A stretch of DNA of 64,000 bases from Paenibacillus_D tarimensis_A (GCA_041281825.1 CP166298.1:4526001-4590000), one strand, 5' to 3'. Positions 32,502-43,150 are shown, counted from the first letter of the stretch. Notes: generated by a model not told the origin, from the sequence alone. A program made the numbers and translations.

Positions 32502-34250
32502 CTATAATTTCGCTGTGTCCGTGAACGTCACACATTGCTCCCCGCAACCGTGCAGCTCGAAAACGACGATTTCATTTTCTCCAATCCGGAGCAGCGGGGC
32601 AGGTACGTACAATGTCCGCTGAGGACCTATATTCCAATATCGTCCGAGGTTAAAACCGTTTATAAATGCCACGCCCTTGGTCCATCCCTGCATATCCAGG
32701 AACGTATCCTTCAATTCATCCGCCTGAAATGTCCCCCTGTAAAAAGAAGGCCCGGCCTCCTGCATTTTTGTACTCTCGAACTCCAAGCCGGAAAGATCGT
32801 CAAGCGGCAGCGGATGAATCGTCCAATCGTATAGAAATTGAAAGCCGTGACGGACGCCTTCGGTAATCCCTTTGCTGTCCCGCAAATACGGACCGTAGTT
32901 GACGCGGCCCATATTTTCCACAAGGATGCGGATTTCCGCCCCTTCAGGCGGAACGGCAAACGAGACCGCCGTCTCCTTACTTCCGCGCATCACAATGCCT
33001 TCACAACGCCCATTCACAAACACCAGCGCACGATCCCGAACTTCCTGCAAGACCAGCTCCTGACTTTCTCTCGGCCCGGAAATGGACGTCGTATACAAAA
33101 TGAATCCGAAATCCTGTCCGAGCTTTTCCATCGTCTCGGGATTCGTCATCCGGACAGCCGAGGCAATCCGGTCCAGTTGGGAGAATAAAGGCGCCTGCCC
33201 TGTCATCGCGACGCTGCCATACGCTTTCTTGGCTGCAGGTTCGGGAAGCTTTTCCTCCGGCAATTCTACATACCGGGAAATCGTTTCCCGTACGGCAAAA
33301 TATTTGTCCGTCGGTTCCCCCGCTTCGTTCAAGGGGGCGTCGTAGTCATAGCTCGTCACTGTCGGCTCGTATTGATCCTTCAATTGACAGTTCGCACCGT
33401 TATAAAAACCGAAATTCGTTCCGCCATGGAACATGTAAAAGTTGACGGACGCACCCGCTTTCAGCATATCATCCAGCACCTCCGCCACATCTGCGGCATC
33501 CCGGGTGTGATGATTTTTGCCCCAATGGTCAAACCATCCGTTCCAAAATTCCATACACATCAAAGGGGCTTCCGGCTGGTACTCCCGCAGTTTGGCAAAT
33601 GCATTTCCCGCTCCGGATCCGAAATTGACCGTTGCCAGCGCGCCCGGAATCATCCCCGCCTGCAACAATGCATCCGTCGGGCCGTCGGACGTAAACAGCA
33701 GCACATCGATTCCCCGCTTGAGCATAGCCTGGCGCATATACGCGAGATATCCGGCGTCATTGCCGTAGCTGCCGTATTCGTTTTCGATTTGCATCGCAAT
33801 GACCGGTCCGCCGCCAGTGCACAATAAGGGCTTCAACCTCGGTATGAGCTCGTCATAATATAGGTCCACCCGTTCCAAGAACTTGGAGTTGTAACATCTA
33901 AGTTGTATTTCGCTGTCGGCCAGAAGCCACGAAGGAAGCCCGCCGAATTCCCATTCCGCGCAAATGTACGGGCTGGGCCGCACAATGACGAACAGTCCGA
34001 GTTCACCGGCCAAGCGGATAAAGCGCTCGATGTCCGCCATCCCTGCGAACCTGAATTGCCCCGGCTTCGGCTCGTGCAAATTCCACGGCACATACGTTTC
34101 AACAGTATTAAAGCCGCACGCCTTCAGCTTAAGAAGTCTGTCCCGCCAATATTCCGGCACAATCCGAAAATAATGCATCGCTCCCGACAGGATGCGGATC
34201 GGTTTCCCGTCGTAAATGAATTCGCTCCCCTTGCACTCAAATATGGGCAC
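32502..34250 (-). CDS. Glycoside hydrolase family 35 beta-galactosidase
   Basis: 582 residues. The GH35 barrel begins FIYDGKPIRILSGAMHYFRI; the acid/base Glu lies in VIAMQIENEYGSYG and the nucleophile Glu in LMCMEFWNGWFDHWG. C-terminal beta-sandwich domains (about 370-580) contain ELVLQEVRDRALVFVNGRCE and INGFNLGRYWNIGPQRTLYV. It removes terminal beta-galactose from oligosaccharides. No signal peptide, so cytoplasmic. The GTG at 34250 lies 8 nt after GGAGG; a GTG three codons earlier would overlap the fucosidase gene. Confidence 0.92.
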   Translation of the reverse strand: MPIFECKGSEFIYDGKPIRILSGAMHYFRIVPEYWRDRLLKLKACGFNTVETYVPWNLHEPKPGQFRFAGMADIERFIRLAGELGLFVIVRPSPYICAEWEFGGLPSWLLADSEIQLRCYNSKFLERVDLYYDELIPRLKPLLCTGGGPVIAMQIENEYGSYGNDAGYLAYMRQAMLKRGIDVLLFTSDGPTDALLQAGMIPGALATVNFGSGAGNAFAKLREYQPEAPLMCMEFWNGWFDHWGKNHHTRDAADVAEVLDDMLKAGASVNFYMFHGGTNFGFYNGANCQLKDQYEPTVTSYDYDAPLNEAGEPTDKYFAVRETISRYVELPEEKLPEPAAKKAYGSVAMTGQAPLFSQLDRIASAVRMTNPETMEKLGQDFGFILYTTSISGPRESQELVLQEVRDRALVFVNGRCEGIVMRGSKETAVSFAVPPEGAEIRILVENMGRVNYGPYLRDSKGITEGVRHGFQFLYDWTIHPLPLDDLSGLEFESTKMQEAGPSFYRGTFQADELKDTFLDMQGWTKGVAFINGFNLGRYWNIGPQRTLYVPAPLLRIGENEIVVFELHGCGEQCVTFTDTAKL

Positions 34251-34255
34251 CGGAC

Positions 34256-35686
34256 TCACCTCCTCTCACTGCAATAAACGCCTAACCCGGACAACGTCGG
34301 ATACCATCTCGATTCGGTGATAGTGAGCCTAATATACTGCGATTTCACGGGCTCGAAACGGCAAATCCGTTTATAGCCGACGACCGTTCCGGAATAAATC
34401 TCTTTCCAGACGCCGCTATCCTTGCATTCGAACGTAAAGCGTTCAATTCTTTGACCCGAGCGCAAATGCTCCGCCAGCACGATCCGGTCGAACGTCTTTT
34501 CCTCTCCCAGTTCGATTTCGATAACGGCCTGCTCGGTTCCTTCGCGCGGCGCCCAGTAAGTGTCGAGGTTGCCATCGAACAATCGGCCGATATCGCGGCC
34601 GGCATCCATCGTTTCCGAAGCGCGGGCTGCCGCGCCCGCAGCCAAGTCCGTCCGGAACGTTGCCCGGATCGCTTCCCCTAATTGTTCCAGCCTTCGGGCA
34701 TCGTTCTCGTGAATCAAACCCCGCCGGTCCGGCGGCACGTTCAGCAAAAAATTGGCGTTACCGCCGACAGAGCCGTAATAGATATCAAGCAGTTGCTCCA
34801 GCGATTTGACCCTGTCATCCTCGGCCGCGTGGTAGAACCAGCCGGGTCTGATCGATGTATTAACTTCCGCCGGATACCATACCAGATCGCCGCCGCTCCG
34901 GATCACCTCTCTGCTGCCCAAATCGGCATCCTCCGTGTTAATCCGTTTCGCAAATTCGCCGTCATCGGCCTGCTGTGATTTTTCCCGTATTTTCTCGTTA
35001 TCTTGAATATAGGCCGGAACGACGCTCCATTCGGATTCCCGTGTATGTCCGGCCTCATTGCCGCACCAGCGCACATCGGGACCGCATACGGAGATCACGG
35101 CGCCAGGCTGAAGCTCCCGGATGAGCCGGTAATACGCGTCCCAGTCGTAGACCTGCCTTTTGCCATTCGGTCCCTCGCCGCAGGCGCCGTCGAACCAGAC
35201 ACAGAATAGATCTCCGTATCCGGTCAACAGCTCACGCAGCTGGTTCAAGAAAAATTCGTTGTAGGCCGGCGAATCACCGTAAGACGGCTCATGCCTGTCC
35301 CAGGGAGAAAGATAGATTCCGAAACGGAGACCGCTGCTTCGGCATGCATCGGCGACCTCGCGTACGACATCTCCCTTCCCGTCTCTCCACGGGCTGTTTT
35401 TCACCGAATGCCCGGTATATCGGCTCGGCCACAGACAGAAGCCGTCATGATGCTTGCACGTCAGGATCAGCCCCTGCATGCCCGCAGCCTTGCATAAACG
35501 AACCCATTGCATCGCATCCAAACTTTCGGGATTGAATACCGCCGGATCCTCGTCACCGCTCCCCCACTCCCGATCCATAAACGTGTTGACCGAGAAATGG
35601 ATAAACGCGTAAAACTCCAGCCGCTGCCAGTTCAATTGACGCTCCGAAGGCTTGACGAGCGCCGCCCGCCGGGCCACCTCTTCCAT
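34256..35686 (-). CDS. Glycoside hydrolase family 29 alpha-L-fucosidase with F5/8-type C domain
   Basis: 476 residues. The GH29 barrel shows LILTCKHHDGFCLWPS, GIYLSPWDRHEPSYG and the nucleophile Asp in DLFCVWFDGACGEG, followed by SGGDLVWYPAEVNTSIRPGW. The last 140 residues (FDGNLDTYWAPREGTEQAVI and onward) form a discoidin-like carbohydrate-binding domain. It should cleave alpha-fucose from glycans; no signal peptide. The ATG at 35686 has only a weak near site (CGGAAG), with a strong GGGAGGG further up, so an unusual start a few codons earlier is possible. Confidence 0.9.
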   Translation of the reverse strand: MEEVARRAALVKPSERQLNWQRLEFYAFIHFSVNTFMDREWGSGDEDPAVFNPESLDAMQWVRLCKAAGMQGLILTCKHHDGFCLWPSRYTGHSVKNSPWRDGKGDVVREVADACRSSGLRFGIYLSPWDRHEPSYGDSPAYNEFFLNQLRELLTGYGDLFCVWFDGACGEGPNGKRQVYDWDAYYRLIRELQPGAVISVCGPDVRWCGNEAGHTRESEWSVVPAYIQDNEKIREKSQQADDGEFAKRINTEDADLGSREVIRSGGDLVWYPAEVNTSIRPGWFYHAAEDDRVKSLEQLLDIYYGSVGGNANFLLNVPPDRRGLIHENDARRLEQLGEAIRATFRTDLAAGAAARASETMDAGRDIGRLFDGNLDTYWAPREGTEQAVIEIELGEEKTFDRIVLAEHLRSGQRIERFTFECKDSGVWKEIYSGTVVGYKRICRFEPVKSQYIRLTITESRWYPTLSGLGVYCSERR

Positions 35687-35730
35687 GCTTCCGATTGTTC
35701 TCCCTCCCTCTGGAAGTGACTTTATTTTTA

Positions 35731-37050
35731 CTATACAATGCCTTTTTCCATGGCACGATAAACCAGCTGTGAAAAGAGACTGTTCGACCAGGCAAACCAC
35801 GATCGGGTATACTGCGTTGGATCGTCTGTATGAAATCCTTCATGCATGAATCCGGTATCCGCATCGGTCGCTTCCAGAACGTCGACCATCTCCCTCATTT
35901 CCTCGTCCGTTGCGGCCGTTAAGCCTTGCATCGCCAGTGCCATCGGCCAAATATATTTCGGCGGCGTATGAGGGCTTCCGATCCCTTTGGCCGCTTTGCC
36001 TTCATAATAATACGGATTGTCCGTGCTTAAAATAAATTTGCGCGTATTTTGATAGAGCTCATCGTTCACATCCGCATAGCCGATGTAAGGAATCGACAGC
36101 AGGCTTGGCGTCCCGGCGTCATCCATCAGACAGTAATTGCCGAACCCGTCCGTTTCATAGGCGTATGCCCGGCCGAATTTCGGATGGACATATGTCCCAT
36201 AGAGATGGATGCCGTGCCGGATCTCTTCCTCCAGAAGCTCGGTCTCACGCGCGAAAGCTTCGTCGCGGAACACCCATTTAGCCATCTCGCGCATCTGGGA
36301 CAGCGATACGGCGGCAAACATATTGGCCGGAATATTGTAATGGAACTCGCAGGCATCGTCGCTTGGGCGGAATCCGGACCATATCATTCCCGTGTAATTG
36401 ACGGGCATGCCGTAACCGTCATTCCGAAGCGTATCGATAGAAGGACAATTGTAGCGTTTGAACCGGTATTCCGATTGTTCGAAGTGACGCTGTTCCTTTT
36501 TCCACACATCAACGATCAATCGCATCACCTGCTTGAAACGCTCGTCGAATATATCGGACAAACCGGTTTCTTTCCAATATCGGTAGGCCAGCCGCACTGT
36601 AAAACAAAGCGAATCCAATTCGAATTTGCGCTCCCACACCCAGGGAGACATCTCCGTCTCGTCGTTCGCGTCCCAGTGCCAGTCATTGGCCGTTTCATTA
36701 AATGCATTGGCATACGGATCGATGCCGATATACAGGCAATGCCGTTTGATTAATCCCGCGATAATCCGCTGCAGCTCCTTGTCTTGCGCCGCGAACGGCA
36801 CATAGTGGATCATCTGCTCCACAGAATCCCGCAGCCACATTGCAGGGATATCTCCGGTAATGACAAAGGTCGTGCCGTCGTCCAGCAATTTTGTCGTCGT
36901 TTCCAGCGTATTGGGAAAACAGTTGCGGAATTGGCCGAGCAGCCTCGGACGATGGGCCAGCTTGACCTCCGCCTGCTCCAGTACCCGCTTCACCGCTTGC
37001 GGAAGCACCAGCTCCGGAATATCCACCTTCGGCAGCTTGAATTGTTCCAT
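35731..37050 (-). CDS. Glycoside hydrolase family 125 exo-alpha-1,6-mannosidase
   Basis: 439 residues of a metal-independent alpha-mannosidase. Typical segments are FVITGDIPAMWLRDSVEQMI, IDPYANAFNETANDWHWD, the acid region GMIWSGFRPSDDACEFHYNI and the base region TGFMHEGFHTDDPTQYTRSW. GH125 enzymes trim alpha-1,6-mannose and work with GH38 enzymes on N-glycan cores or fungal mannan. No signal peptide. The ATG at 37050 follows AAGGAG at 9 nt. It ends 44 bp before the fucosidase gene. Confidence 0.92.
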   Translation of the reverse strand: MEQFKLPKVDIPELVLPQAVKRVLEQAEVKLAHRPRLLGQFRNCFPNTLETTTKLLDDGTTFVITGDIPAMWLRDSVEQMIHYVPFAAQDKELQRIIAGLIKRHCLYIGIDPYANAFNETANDWHWDANDETEMSPWVWERKFELDSLCFTVRLAYRYWKETGLSDIFDERFKQVMRLIVDVWKKEQRHFEQSEYRFKRYNCPSIDTLRNDGYGMPVNYTGMIWSGFRPSDDACEFHYNIPANMFAAVSLSQMREMAKWVFRDEAFARETELLEEEIRHGIHLYGTYVHPKFGRAYAYETDGFGNYCLMDDAGTPSLLSIPYIGYADVNDELYQNTRKFILSTDNPYYYEGKAAKGIGSPHTPPKYIWPMALAMQGLTAATDEEMREMVDVLEATDADTGFMHEGFHTDDPTQYTRSWFAWSNSLFSQLVYRAMEKGIV

Positions 37051-37646
37051 ATTGTTCTTCTCCTTCGATTGCAATCCGAGTATCCTGTATTGCCTGGTAG
37101 CTTACATAAGAAGATACGTGCTGCATCGGCACTCTTCACCGTCTACACTATTCTTTCGACTACTACTGCGCGCTCATTACCGGTTTGCAACGCGGAAACC
37201 TCACTAATAGTGAAGCTCGCCGCGTTATTTCCCGAATCATTGACACAAAGTGTGCAATTAGTGAGGTAAGTTCAATATTAAGGAAGCTAAGTTCACGAAT
37301 AGTGAGGTTTAGTTCAATATTTCCCATTTGCGCAGTAGCAGGCATCGAAATACTGAAGTTTACTGCCTTATTAATGAGATTACTTCACTAAGCAATCTTG
37401 GTCGTTCAACATTTCGCTCTGACAGCACCCACAAATCGGCCGTCACTTTCTAACGGGTGCAGAAGTCGGTATTTACAAGAAAATGAAGCTTCTCAGATTC
37501 TAACGGATATATAAGCTGCTATTAACGACGCAGACCCTGTTTCACAGCGAAAATGTCCAAATAACGGCTATCGTATCCGTTAGATTCGAAATCAGGCTAT
37601 ATTACCGTGTAAAACCGCTGTGACATCCGTTAGAGAAAAAGCCACA
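37051..37646. other. Intergenic gap with repeats inside the glycan operon
   Basis: 596 bp without a gene. It holds a direct repeat TAGTGAGGT(T)AGTTCAATATT at 37259-37279 and 37300-37321, inverted relatives around 37199 (CCTCACTAATAGTGAAGC), and several degenerate TAACGG segments (about 37453-37630). A separate promoter for the GH125-to-oxidoreductase part may lie here. Confidence 0.5.
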
Positions 37647-40600
37647 TTATTGAACAATCTTAACGGTCTTGATTTCAAAAGGCTTAAACGAAAGCTCGAA
37701 AGCTCCGCCGCTCACCGGCAGCTCTTCGCCCTCTTCTTCAAGCAGGTTCGCCGCAAATACCCGGCTGTTCGGATCCCGCCACTTCACGCTCACCGTTTCC
37801 CTGCCGCCGGACGATTCGTAGAAACGGAGAATCGTGCCATTCCCGTCCTCGGCCTGCTTAATCGTATCGAGTACCACATGCTCGCTGTCCAAACCGATCC
37901 AGGAAAGCTCAGCCGGCAGCTTGCCGCCCGGACCCTCCACCTTCACGGCTATTGCCGGCTGGTTCAGCTCGAGCGCACGGCGGACGACCTGGGCGCTCCT
38001 CCAATCCCCCTCGTGCGGAAAGATCGAATACGTAAACTCGTGCTCGCCCTGATCCGCCCCGAGATCGGGCCATTTAGGCGCCCGCAGCAGCGACAGGCGA
38101 ATCGTCCTTCCCTTAATGTCGTATCCGTATTTACAATCGTTCATCAGGCTCACACCGCCGCCGCCTTCTGACATGTCGGCCCAGCGGTGCCCGCAAACCT
38201 CAAATTGCGCCTGCTCCCAGCTCGTATTGCTGTGATTTGGCCTCTCGAGCGCGCCGAACGGAATTTCATAGGTTGCTTTGGACGCCACGATATCAAGGGG
38301 AAAAGCGGCCTTGAGCAGCTTATGGCTCTCCGCCCACCGCACCTTCGTAATAAAATCGATCCGGCGGCTCCGGCGGTATAACACAACGTCCTGTGTAATT
38401 TCGGATTCGCTTAATTTGAAGCGGAACCGCAGTACATCGCGAACAGCTCCGCTCTGTACAATTTCCTTGGAAAGCAGCTCCGCTTCTCCTGCCCGCTGTT
38501 CTTCAAACCGGGGATCAATGTCCCATGCATCCCAATAGGTCGGTTTGTCATGGAACAGTTGCAGCTCGTTCGCCTTGTCTCCCGGACGAAGCCATTCCCT
38601 GCGCGCCAATTTGTCGTACAAGCGCACGATCTCGCCCCGGCTGTTGAACTGAAGGGAATACATATCCGTCTCCCATTCAGCGGGAAAATCCTCGGCCTGC
38701 GCATTCATCGCATTTAGCAACTGCACATTCGGCGCGTCCGCTGCGCTCGGAGCGTCTTCGGCACCTGCTGCGTCATTGTCGGGACGCAGCCGAATCGTCG
38801 CATAGCCGAAGGCGGGAATCGCCTGCAGCTGAACCGTCAGCGCATACCGGCCCGAACCGGCGGCCACCTGCTGCAAATCCGCTGCAAGGCGGTTGCCGGC
38901 CGCATCGTAGACGGCCTTGCCGCAAAGCTCTGCACCCCCCTCGATGGTAACGGCCTCGCTGCGCGCCCAGCCGAGGCTGTTGAACACCGCATAAAGCTCA
39001 TCTTCCTCCGCATTGCCGATGCTGTTAGCCAGCGTCTGCAGCGATCCCTTCAACGATGTATCGCCAATTTCGAATACCTGCTTGTATTCAGCCGAAGAGG
39101 TTTCATACACTTCCGGAATGGACGTTCCCGGAATAATGTCGTGAAACTGGTTTAGCAGAATGAGCTTCCAGCCTTCCTGCAGGCCGTTGTCCGTACTGCC
39201 GGCGCCTTCCTGCCGAACCATCCGCTCCCATATTTCCGCTTCCCGGTACAGCACTTCGGCTTTCCGGTTAAACCTTTTATTTCTTGCATGGGTGGTGTAC
39301 GTGCCGCGGTGCAGTTCCAAATATAAGTCGCCGTGCCATTTTGGCAGCGCCGGTCTGCGCCTGCCGATTTCGCCGAAGAAGTCAGCGGCGGTTCCGAAGC
39401 GGCTGGCAGGCAGTCCGGGCATCAGATCGGAGCGCCGAATCGACTCGATCATCTCCCGGGTCACCCCCCCGCCGCCGTCTCCATGCCCATACAGCAGCAT
39501 CAGCTCGCCATGGCGGTCTTTCTGACGGAACGACTGCCAATGCTCCTGGATATCCTTCGCCTTCGTATTTTCATTGAGCCCATGATTCAGATAGGAGACG
39601 ATCCCAGTTCCGTCGATCCCTACCCACTCGAATAAATCGTATGGGAATGGATTGGTGTCGTTCCAATTCAGCTTGGTCGTCATGAAATAATCGATGCCGG
39701 CCTGTTTCAGCATCTGCGGCAGCGAGGCACAATAACCGAACGTATCGGGCAGCCATTCGATCGCCGATGTCTTCCCGAACTCTTCCTTATAAAAACGCTG
39801 CCCATACAGCAATTGCCGGGCGAGCGATTCGCCGCTCGGAATATTAAGGTCGGGCTCCACCCACATGCCGCCGACCAGCTCCCACCTGCCTTCGGCAATG
39901 CGTGCTTTGATCTTGTCATACAGCTCCGGATAATGCTCTTTGGCAAAAGCGTATAGTATCGGTTGGCTCTGCGAATAGATAAAATCCGGATATTCATCCA
40001 TCAACGTACAGACGGTGGAGAAGGTGCGGCTTACTTTGCGCACGGTTTCCCGCACCGGCCATAACCAGGCTACATCAATATGAGACTGTCCTACCATGTG
40101 CATCCTGCCGGTCCACTGCTTCTCCGGCCCAAGACTCCCAAGCTGCACGAACAGCGTCTGCTCCAGAGCCTTTATCCATTCGCCGTCGTTCCAGCGGGCT
40201 GCGGGCACGCCGTACATCGCGTCCATAACATCGCGCAGCGCCTCGGTAAACCGCAGTCTTCGCATATCCTGTTCCGGCAGCAGCTGCAGCGCTTCAGACA
40301 CGGCCGAGACGGTAAAGAGCAGACTCTGCAGCGGCCCATTGACAAGGACGAGAGCCGGCCGGATGCGGCTGATTGGAGGAGCAATAACAGCTTGCCTGTT
40401 GAGCGGATCTTCGGGCTCCGGGATCGGATCGTACAGTTCGATCTCCAGCACCGGACTGCTGCCGACCCGTTCCGCAGGAAGCGGCACATACGTGTGATTC
40501 CGGTCAAGTCCGTGATACGGCACTCCGTTTACCTTTAACAGCCCTTCGCCGCCCGCTTCAAACAGCATACCGATCTGGCCGTCCAGCCAGTCTCCGGGGA

Positions 40601-40805
40601 TTTCGACCACACGTTTCATCAAATAAGTGGTACCGTGAGCGCTTCGGATCGAATGAACATCCTGAACGCCCCCGCTCTCCGAATCGAACTCATATTGACC
40701 CGGCAAAATATACTTGCCTATCCTTACTTCCCATTCTTGCAATTCGATCGTATCCAGCCATTGTTTGTCGGACAGATCTCTTATAAATCGCCCAATGCGA
40801 ATCAT
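37647..40805 (-). CDS. Glycoside hydrolase family 38 alpha-mannosidase
   Basis: 1052 residues. An N-terminal beta domain precedes the GH38 barrel with zinc-binding HMVGQSHIDVAWLWPVRET, nucleophile Asp in SAIEWLPDTFGYCASLPQML, and LMLLYGHGDGGGGVTREMIE; later come HRGTYTTHARNKRFNRKAE and LILLNQFHDIIPGTSIPEVY, then the C-terminal beta-sandwich. It cleaves alpha-mannose from oligosaccharides in the cytoplasm. The ATG at 40805 overlaps the stop of the GH3 gene as ATGA, so translation is coupled, and AAAGGGG lies just upstream. Confidence 0.94.
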   Translation of the reverse strand: MIRIGRFIRDLSDKQWLDTIELQEWEVRIGKYILPGQYEFDSESGGVQDVHSIRSAHGTTYLMKRVVEIPGDWLDGQIGMLFEAGGEGLLKVNGVPYHGLDRNHTYVPLPAERVGSSPVLEIELYDPIPEPEDPLNRQAVIAPPISRIRPALVLVNGPLQSLLFTVSAVSEALQLLPEQDMRRLRFTEALRDVMDAMYGVPAARWNDGEWIKALEQTLFVQLGSLGPEKQWTGRMHMVGQSHIDVAWLWPVRETVRKVSRTFSTVCTLMDEYPDFIYSQSQPILYAFAKEHYPELYDKIKARIAEGRWELVGGMWVEPDLNIPSGESLARQLLYGQRFYKEEFGKTSAIEWLPDTFGYCASLPQMLKQAGIDYFMTTKLNWNDTNPFPYDLFEWVGIDGTGIVSYLNHGLNENTKAKDIQEHWQSFRQKDRHGELMLLYGHGDGGGGVTREMIESIRRSDLMPGLPASRFGTAADFFGEIGRRRPALPKWHGDLYLELHRGTYTTHARNKRFNRKAEVLYREAEIWERMVRQEGAGSTDNGLQEGWKLILLNQFHDIIPGTSIPEVYETSSAEYKQVFEIGDTSLKGSLQTLANSIGNAEEDELYAVFNSLGWARSEAVTIEGGAELCGKAVYDAAGNRLAADLQQVAAGSGRYALTVQLQAIPAFGYATIRLRPDNDAAGAEDAPSAADAPNVQLLNAMNAQAEDFPAEWETDMYSLQFNSRGEIVRLYDKLARREWLRPGDKANELQLFHDKPTYWDAWDIDPRFEEQRAGEAELLSKEIVQSGAVRDVLRFRFKLSESEITQDVVLYRRSRRIDFITKVRWAESHKLLKAAFPLDIVASKATYEIPFGALERPNHSNTSWEQAQFEVCGHRWADMSEGGGGVSLMNDCKYGYDIKGRTIRLSLLRAPKWPDLGADQGEHEFTYSIFPHEGDWRSAQVVRRALELNQPAIAVKVEGPGGKLPAELSWIGLDSEHVVLDTIKQAEDGNGTILRFYESSGGRETVSVKWRDPNSRVFAANLLEEEGEELPVSGGAFELSFKPFEIKTVKIVQ

Positions 40806-43108
40806 TCGGACACCCCTTTGCGAACATACAGGCTCGTCTTTATTCCATCCCGGCAATTGCGGCCGGCCATAATGTGAAACTCTCCCTCTTCAACGACCGG
40901 CTGCAGCTCGGCCGAGATGAGGTGCAAATGCTCTTTATTGACTGTAAACTTAACCGTCTTTGTCTCCCCAGGCTGCAGCCGGACTTTCCGGAAGCCTTTG
41001 AGCGCCCGTTCCGGACGCGTTACCGATCCGGCCACATCCGAGATGTACAGCTGGACGACTTCATCCCCGGGAACGGGTCCCGTATTCGTAACATCAACGC
41101 GTACCTCCGCTTCGCCTTCGGGGTCGATCAGCTCAGGAACAACGGTCAGATGCTCGTATTTAAATTCTGTGTAGCTCAGTCCGAATCCAAACGGGTAGAG
41201 CGGCTCCAGATCGGTTTCAAGGTACCGCTTGCCGCGCGTTTTTCTGGCATTGTAATAAACGGGGAGTTGTCCGGCATGCTTCGGCACGGAGATGGTCAGC
41301 CGCCCGGAAGGGTTCGCATCGCCGAACAGAATATCTGCGATCGCATTTCCGCCTTCCTGCCCGGGATACCAGGCTTCCAGGATCGCGTCTGCGTTCTCGT
41401 CAATCCACGGCTCCGCGATTGGCCGTCCGTTGATATAGACGACAATCAACGGTTTTCGCAGCTTGTGCACTTCCTGTACAAGCTCCAGCTGCACGCCCAT
41501 TAGTCCAAGCGTAGAGCGGTCGATGCCTTCGCCGCACTCCATGTCGTTCCAAGGGTCATCCGTCACGACGGAAGCACCGGTCTTCAGGTCGATCGTGCCT
41601 TCTCCGAAATCACGCGCGCTCGATCCTCCGATAACCATTACGACGGCATCGGCTTTCTCCGCACACGCCAAAGCATGCCCGAAACCTTCCCTGGAGTCGC
41701 CCTTGATCCGGCACCCCGGAGCATAAAGCACCCGTTCCGGTTCGCCAAGCTTGCTGCAGATGCCGTCCAGGACCGTTACGATCTGCTCCCGGGGCTGCGG
41801 TGAAGTATAGTCTCCCAATTGATTATAGATATGATTGGCATTCGGCCCGATCACCGCTACCGTCCCGATTTGCTTGCTCAGCGGCAGTATCCCGGCGTTA
41901 TTTTTCAGCAAGATCACGCCTTCCTGGGCCACCCTCCGGGCAAGCCGGACATGCTCTTCGCAGCCGATCACCTTCTGCGCCCGGTCCGGATCGACATACG
42001 GTCGTTCAAACAATCCGAGCCGGAACTTCATCGCGAGCACTCTGCCGGCAGCAAGGTCCAGCTCCTCTTCGCTAATGAGCCCTTGCCGGAGCGCCTCATG
42101 CAGATGAGCGCGGTACATCTGTCCCGACATTTCCATATCGACGCCCGCCTTCAATGACTGAGCAACCGCTTGTTCGCCGCTTTCGGCCGTATTATGGCCG
42201 TTCACAAGCATTTGGATCGCCCCGAAATCGGTAATGACAAAACCGTCGAAGCCCCACTCTTTGCGAAGCACCTCATCCAGCAGATAAGCGTTGGAAGTGC
42301 AAGGGATGCCGTCGATTTCATGATAGGCCGTCATCACCGAGCCCGCTCCGGCGAGCACGGCTTTCTTGAACGGAGGCAGATCGATCTCATGCACCTCGCG
42401 AACTCCCATATGGACGGGCGCGGCATTCCTGCCGCCTTCAGAGCTTCCATAAGCGGCAAAATGCTTTAACGTGGCCATAACCGCATCATCGCGGTCCAAC
42501 CGTTCTCCTTGCAGTCCCCGGATTGCCGCAACAGCCATTTCACCGGTCAAATAAGGGTCCTCGCCGAAGGTCTCCTCCGTTCGTCCCCATCTCGGGTCGC
42601 GCACGACATCAAGCACCGGTGAATACGTCGCGGCGCCGCCCTGGCTTCTTGTTTCCGCTGCAATGACTCGGCACATCTCCCGGTACAGCTCCGTATTCCA
42701 GGTGCTGCCCACAAGCAGCGGCACCGGAAAGACGGTCGCTCCGATTGCCATATGCCCGTGCGAGCATTCCTCCCCGATCAAAACCGGTATGCCAAGCCGC
42801 GAATGCTCGATCGCATACCGCTGAATTTCATTAGTTGCTGCGGCGCCTTCCTTCGGCGAGAGACCGTTTTCCAGCGTAACCCCGGTCCATGGGTCGGCAC
42901 GGAGCACGCCGTACAGCGAGCCCACGCCCCCCGACAGCAATTCGTTTTTAAAAGCTTCGGTTACCGTTATGGAACCATCCGGCTCCTTGCGGTACGTCGT
43001 CCATCCCATCGGCTGAACGAGCTGGCCGATTTTCTCCTCTGCAGTCATTTGCGAAAGCAGATCGCGTACCCGGTCCTGGACAGGCAGCGAAGCATCCTTA
43101 TAGCTCAT
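40802..43108 (-). CDS. Glycoside hydrolase family 3 beta-glycosidase
   Basis: 768 residues with the three-domain GH3 layout: a barrel with VLDVVRDPRWGRTEETFGED, then VMATLKHFAAYGSSEGGRNA and the nucleophile Asp in GFDGFVITDFGAIQML (TDF replaces the common SDW); an alpha/beta sandwich (EGVILLKNNAGILPLSK); and a fibronectin-like domain (VRVDVTNTGPVPGDEVVQLY). Activity may be beta-glucosidase, beta-xylosidase or similar. No signal peptide. The ATG at 43108 is chosen because GGGAGGAG falls after the upstream TTG start. Confidence 0.92.
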   Translation of the reverse strand: MSYKDASLPVQDRVRDLLSQMTAEEKIGQLVQPMGWTTYRKEPDGSITVTEAFKNELLSGGVGSLYGVLRADPWTGVTLENGLSPKEGAAATNEIQRYAIEHSRLGIPVLIGEECSHGHMAIGATVFPVPLLVGSTWNTELYREMCRVIAAETRSQGGAATYSPVLDVVRDPRWGRTEETFGEDPYLTGEMAVAAIRGLQGERLDRDDAVMATLKHFAAYGSSEGGRNAAPVHMGVREVHEIDLPPFKKAVLAGAGSVMTAYHEIDGIPCTSNAYLLDEVLRKEWGFDGFVITDFGAIQMLVNGHNTAESGEQAVAQSLKAGVDMEMSGQMYRAHLHEALRQGLISEEELDLAAGRVLAMKFRLGLFERPYVDPDRAQKVIGCEEHVRLARRVAQEGVILLKNNAGILPLSKQIGTVAVIGPNANHIYNQLGDYTSPQPREQIVTVLDGICSKLGEPERVLYAPGCRIKGDSREGFGHALACAEKADAVVMVIGGSSARDFGEGTIDLKTGASVVTDDPWNDMECGEGIDRSTLGLMGVQLELVQEVHKLRKPLIVVYINGRPIAEPWIDENADAILEAWYPGQEGGNAIADILFGDANPSGRLTISVPKHAGQLPVYYNARKTRGKRYLETDLEPLYPFGFGLSYTEFKYEHLTVVPELIDPEGEAEVRVDVTNTGPVPGDEVVQLYISDVAGSVTRPERALKGFRKVRLQPGETKTVKFTVNKEHLHLISAELQPVVEEGEFHIMAGRNCRDGIKTSLYVRKGVSE

Positions 43109-43150
43109 TTTCCCAAAGGCTCCTCCCGTCAAACTTGATCTTCTGATGGT

